6,789 nucleotides of DNA. Origin: WTJD01 sp964225175 (GTDB lineage Bacteria; Pseudomonadota; Gammaproteobacteria; Xanthomonadales; SZUA-36). The notes below the pieces were generated by a model. It was not told the DNA's origin, made no database searches, and was given only the letters and a program-made list of their open reading frames with translations. Positions 5,854-6,789 of this stretch are shown piece after piece (the stretch's first letter is position 1; every line of letters starts with the position of its first letter). The DNA is taken from assembly GCA_964225175.1 (NCBI GenBank), contig CAXQNK010000122.1, positions 1 through 6,789 on the forward strand. The letters are read 5' to 3'. Made by a program: the position numbers and the translations under genes.

Positions 5854-6789
5854 TTAAAGCTCAGTGATGCCCGCATCGGTTTCCAGCTCTGCCCTGTGTT
5901 CGAGCTCTGTCATGATCTGTTGCATCAGCTCGCGTGTGCCCGCACCGCTTACCGCCGAGATGACATACCAGGGCGCGGTCCAACCCAATTTCTCCAGCGT
6001 CTCTTCCACACGCCTTTGAGCTTCCTCCGGGGCGAGCAGGTCGGATTTGTTGAGCGCCAGCCAACGCGGCTTCGTCAGCAACTCCGGGTCAAAGCGCTCA
6101 AGTTCATTCTGGATCTGATTCACGGACTCCGCAGGGTCAGTGCCGTCCAGAGGAGCGAGGTCCACGAGGTGCAGCAAAAGGCGGGTGCGCTGCAGATGCT
6201 TGAGAAATTGTACGCCCAGTCCAGCTCCCTGCGCGGCGCCTTCTATCAGGCCGGGAACATCGGCAATCACGAAACTTCGGTCAATATCGATACTGACTAC
6301 GCCCAAGTTTGGATACAAGGTGGTGAAGGGATAATCCGCAACTTTCGGGCGGGCGGATGAGACCACGCTGATCAATGTCGATTTACCGGCATTGGGCATA
6401 CCCAGGAGACCCACATCGGCGAGGACCTTCAGCTCCAGCTGCAAGTCGCGCTCCTCTCCTGCCTCTCCGAGCGTGGTTTTGCGGGGCGCGCTGTTGGTCG
6501 AACTTTTGAAATGCACGTTACCCAAACCGCCCTTACCCCCCTCGGCAACACACAAGCGTTGGCCGTGCTCGGTGACATCTCCCAGTCTCAAACCGAGCGA
6601 TTCATCAGTCACCTCGGTGCCCAGTGGTACCTGGATTTCCACGTCACCGCCACTTTTTCCTGAGCGCTGCCGCCCTGAACCCGCCTGCCCGTTTGGCGCA
6701 CGGTGCAGCCGCCGATGCCTGAAATCAACCAAGGTATTCAGCCCTGACTCACCGACCAGAAAAATACTTCCACCGCGACCACCATCTCC
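5854..6789 (-). CDS. obgE: GTPase Obg/CgtA, 5' end outside window
   Basis: Obg is a ribosome-associated GTPase that acts in 50S assembly and stress or growth control. The 311 residues present are open to the window edge. They begin GDGGRGGSIFLVGESGLNTL, inside the glycine-rich Obg fold, so about 35-40 N-terminal residues are missing. Glycine-rich repeats continue (VAEGGKGGLGNVHF, 81-94 of the fragment). The G domain shows G1 GMPNAGKS (130-137), switch I YPFTTLYPNLGVV (153-165), G3 DVPGLIEGAAQGAGLG (177-192), G4 NKSD (247-250) and G5 SAV (278-280). It ends about 30 residues after G5 without a long acidic tail, for a full length near 350 (E. coli about 390). A TTG inside the Obg fold at 6732 is not a start, because conserved sequence continues upstream. 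It is convergent with rpsT and shares its terminator. Confidence 0.97.
   Translation of the reverse strand, partial: GDGGRGGSIFLVGESGLNTLVDFRHRRLHRAPNGQAGSGRQRSGKSGGDVEIQVPLGTEVTDESLGLRLGDVTEHGQRLCVAEGGKGGLGNVHFKSSTNSAPRKTTLGEAGEERDLQLELKVLADVGLLGMPNAGKSTLISVVSSARPKVADYPFTTLYPNLGVVSIDIDRSFVIADVPGLIEGAAQGAGLGVQFLKHLQRTRLLLHLVDLAPLDGTDPAESVNQIQNELERFDPELLTKPRWLALNKSDLLAPEEAQRRVEETLEKLGWTAPWYVISAVSGAGTRELMQQIMTELEHRAELETDAGITEL

Noticed and set aside
5854..6732. obg starting at the TTG at 6732
   Set aside because: Conserved Obg-fold sequence continues in frame to the window edge, so the true start is outside the window.
1..6789. Search for mobile elements, CRISPR, tRNA/rRNA, toxin-antitoxin or defence genes
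   Set aside because: All bases are accounted for by six housekeeping genes and short regulatory gaps. I saw no repeats, integrase or transposase motifs, or structured RNA genes.

Overview
This window is a conserved housekeeping region from a proteobacterium, most likely a gammaproteobacterium. The best evidence is the minus-strand order murJ, ribF, ileS and probably lspA, divergent from a leftward-flanking rpsT. From memory, this matches the pseudomonad-type arrangement. The proteins also resemble gammaproteobacterial family members: type 1 IleRS with a C-terminal zinc cluster, bifunctional RibF, and MurJ whose key charged residues fall at E. coli numbering. I cannot name a genus. I see no phage, transposon, CRISPR, tRNA, rRNA or foreign-looking segment.

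Layout, left to right: the first few codons of a probable lspA (minus, bases 1-11); complete ileS (minus, 19-2847); complete ribF (minus, 2850-3791); a 68-bp gap with a consensus -10 box in front of ribF; complete murJ (minus, 3860-5419, start ambiguous up to 5449); a compact divergent regulatory region (about 5450-5521) with a strong rpsT promoter and a candidate opposing murJ promoter that overlaps its -10 box; complete rpsT (plus, 5522-5782); a hairpin terminator that can work in both directions (5808-5836); and the 3' four-fifths or more of obg/cgtA (minus, 5854 to the window edge). Coding density is very high and no gap exceeds about 100 bp.

Roles: ribF makes FMN and FAD, ileS charges tRNA-Ile, and murJ flips lipid II for peptidoglycan synthesis. 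lspA (signal peptidase II), if correctly inferred, processes prolipoproteins. rpsT encodes ribosomal protein S20, and obg encodes a ribosome-associated GTPase. The four leftward genes look like one envelope/translation/cofactor operon. RibF and ileS are almost touching, and murJ heads the cluster.

I found no undescribed biological system. The points worth a second look are small-scale: overlapping opposed -10 boxes between rpsT and murJ, UUG start codons on both sides of that promoter, a KMSNS instead of KMSKS signature in IleRS, an internal -10 before ribF, obg placed directly convergent to rpsT without proB, and a short Obg C terminus.
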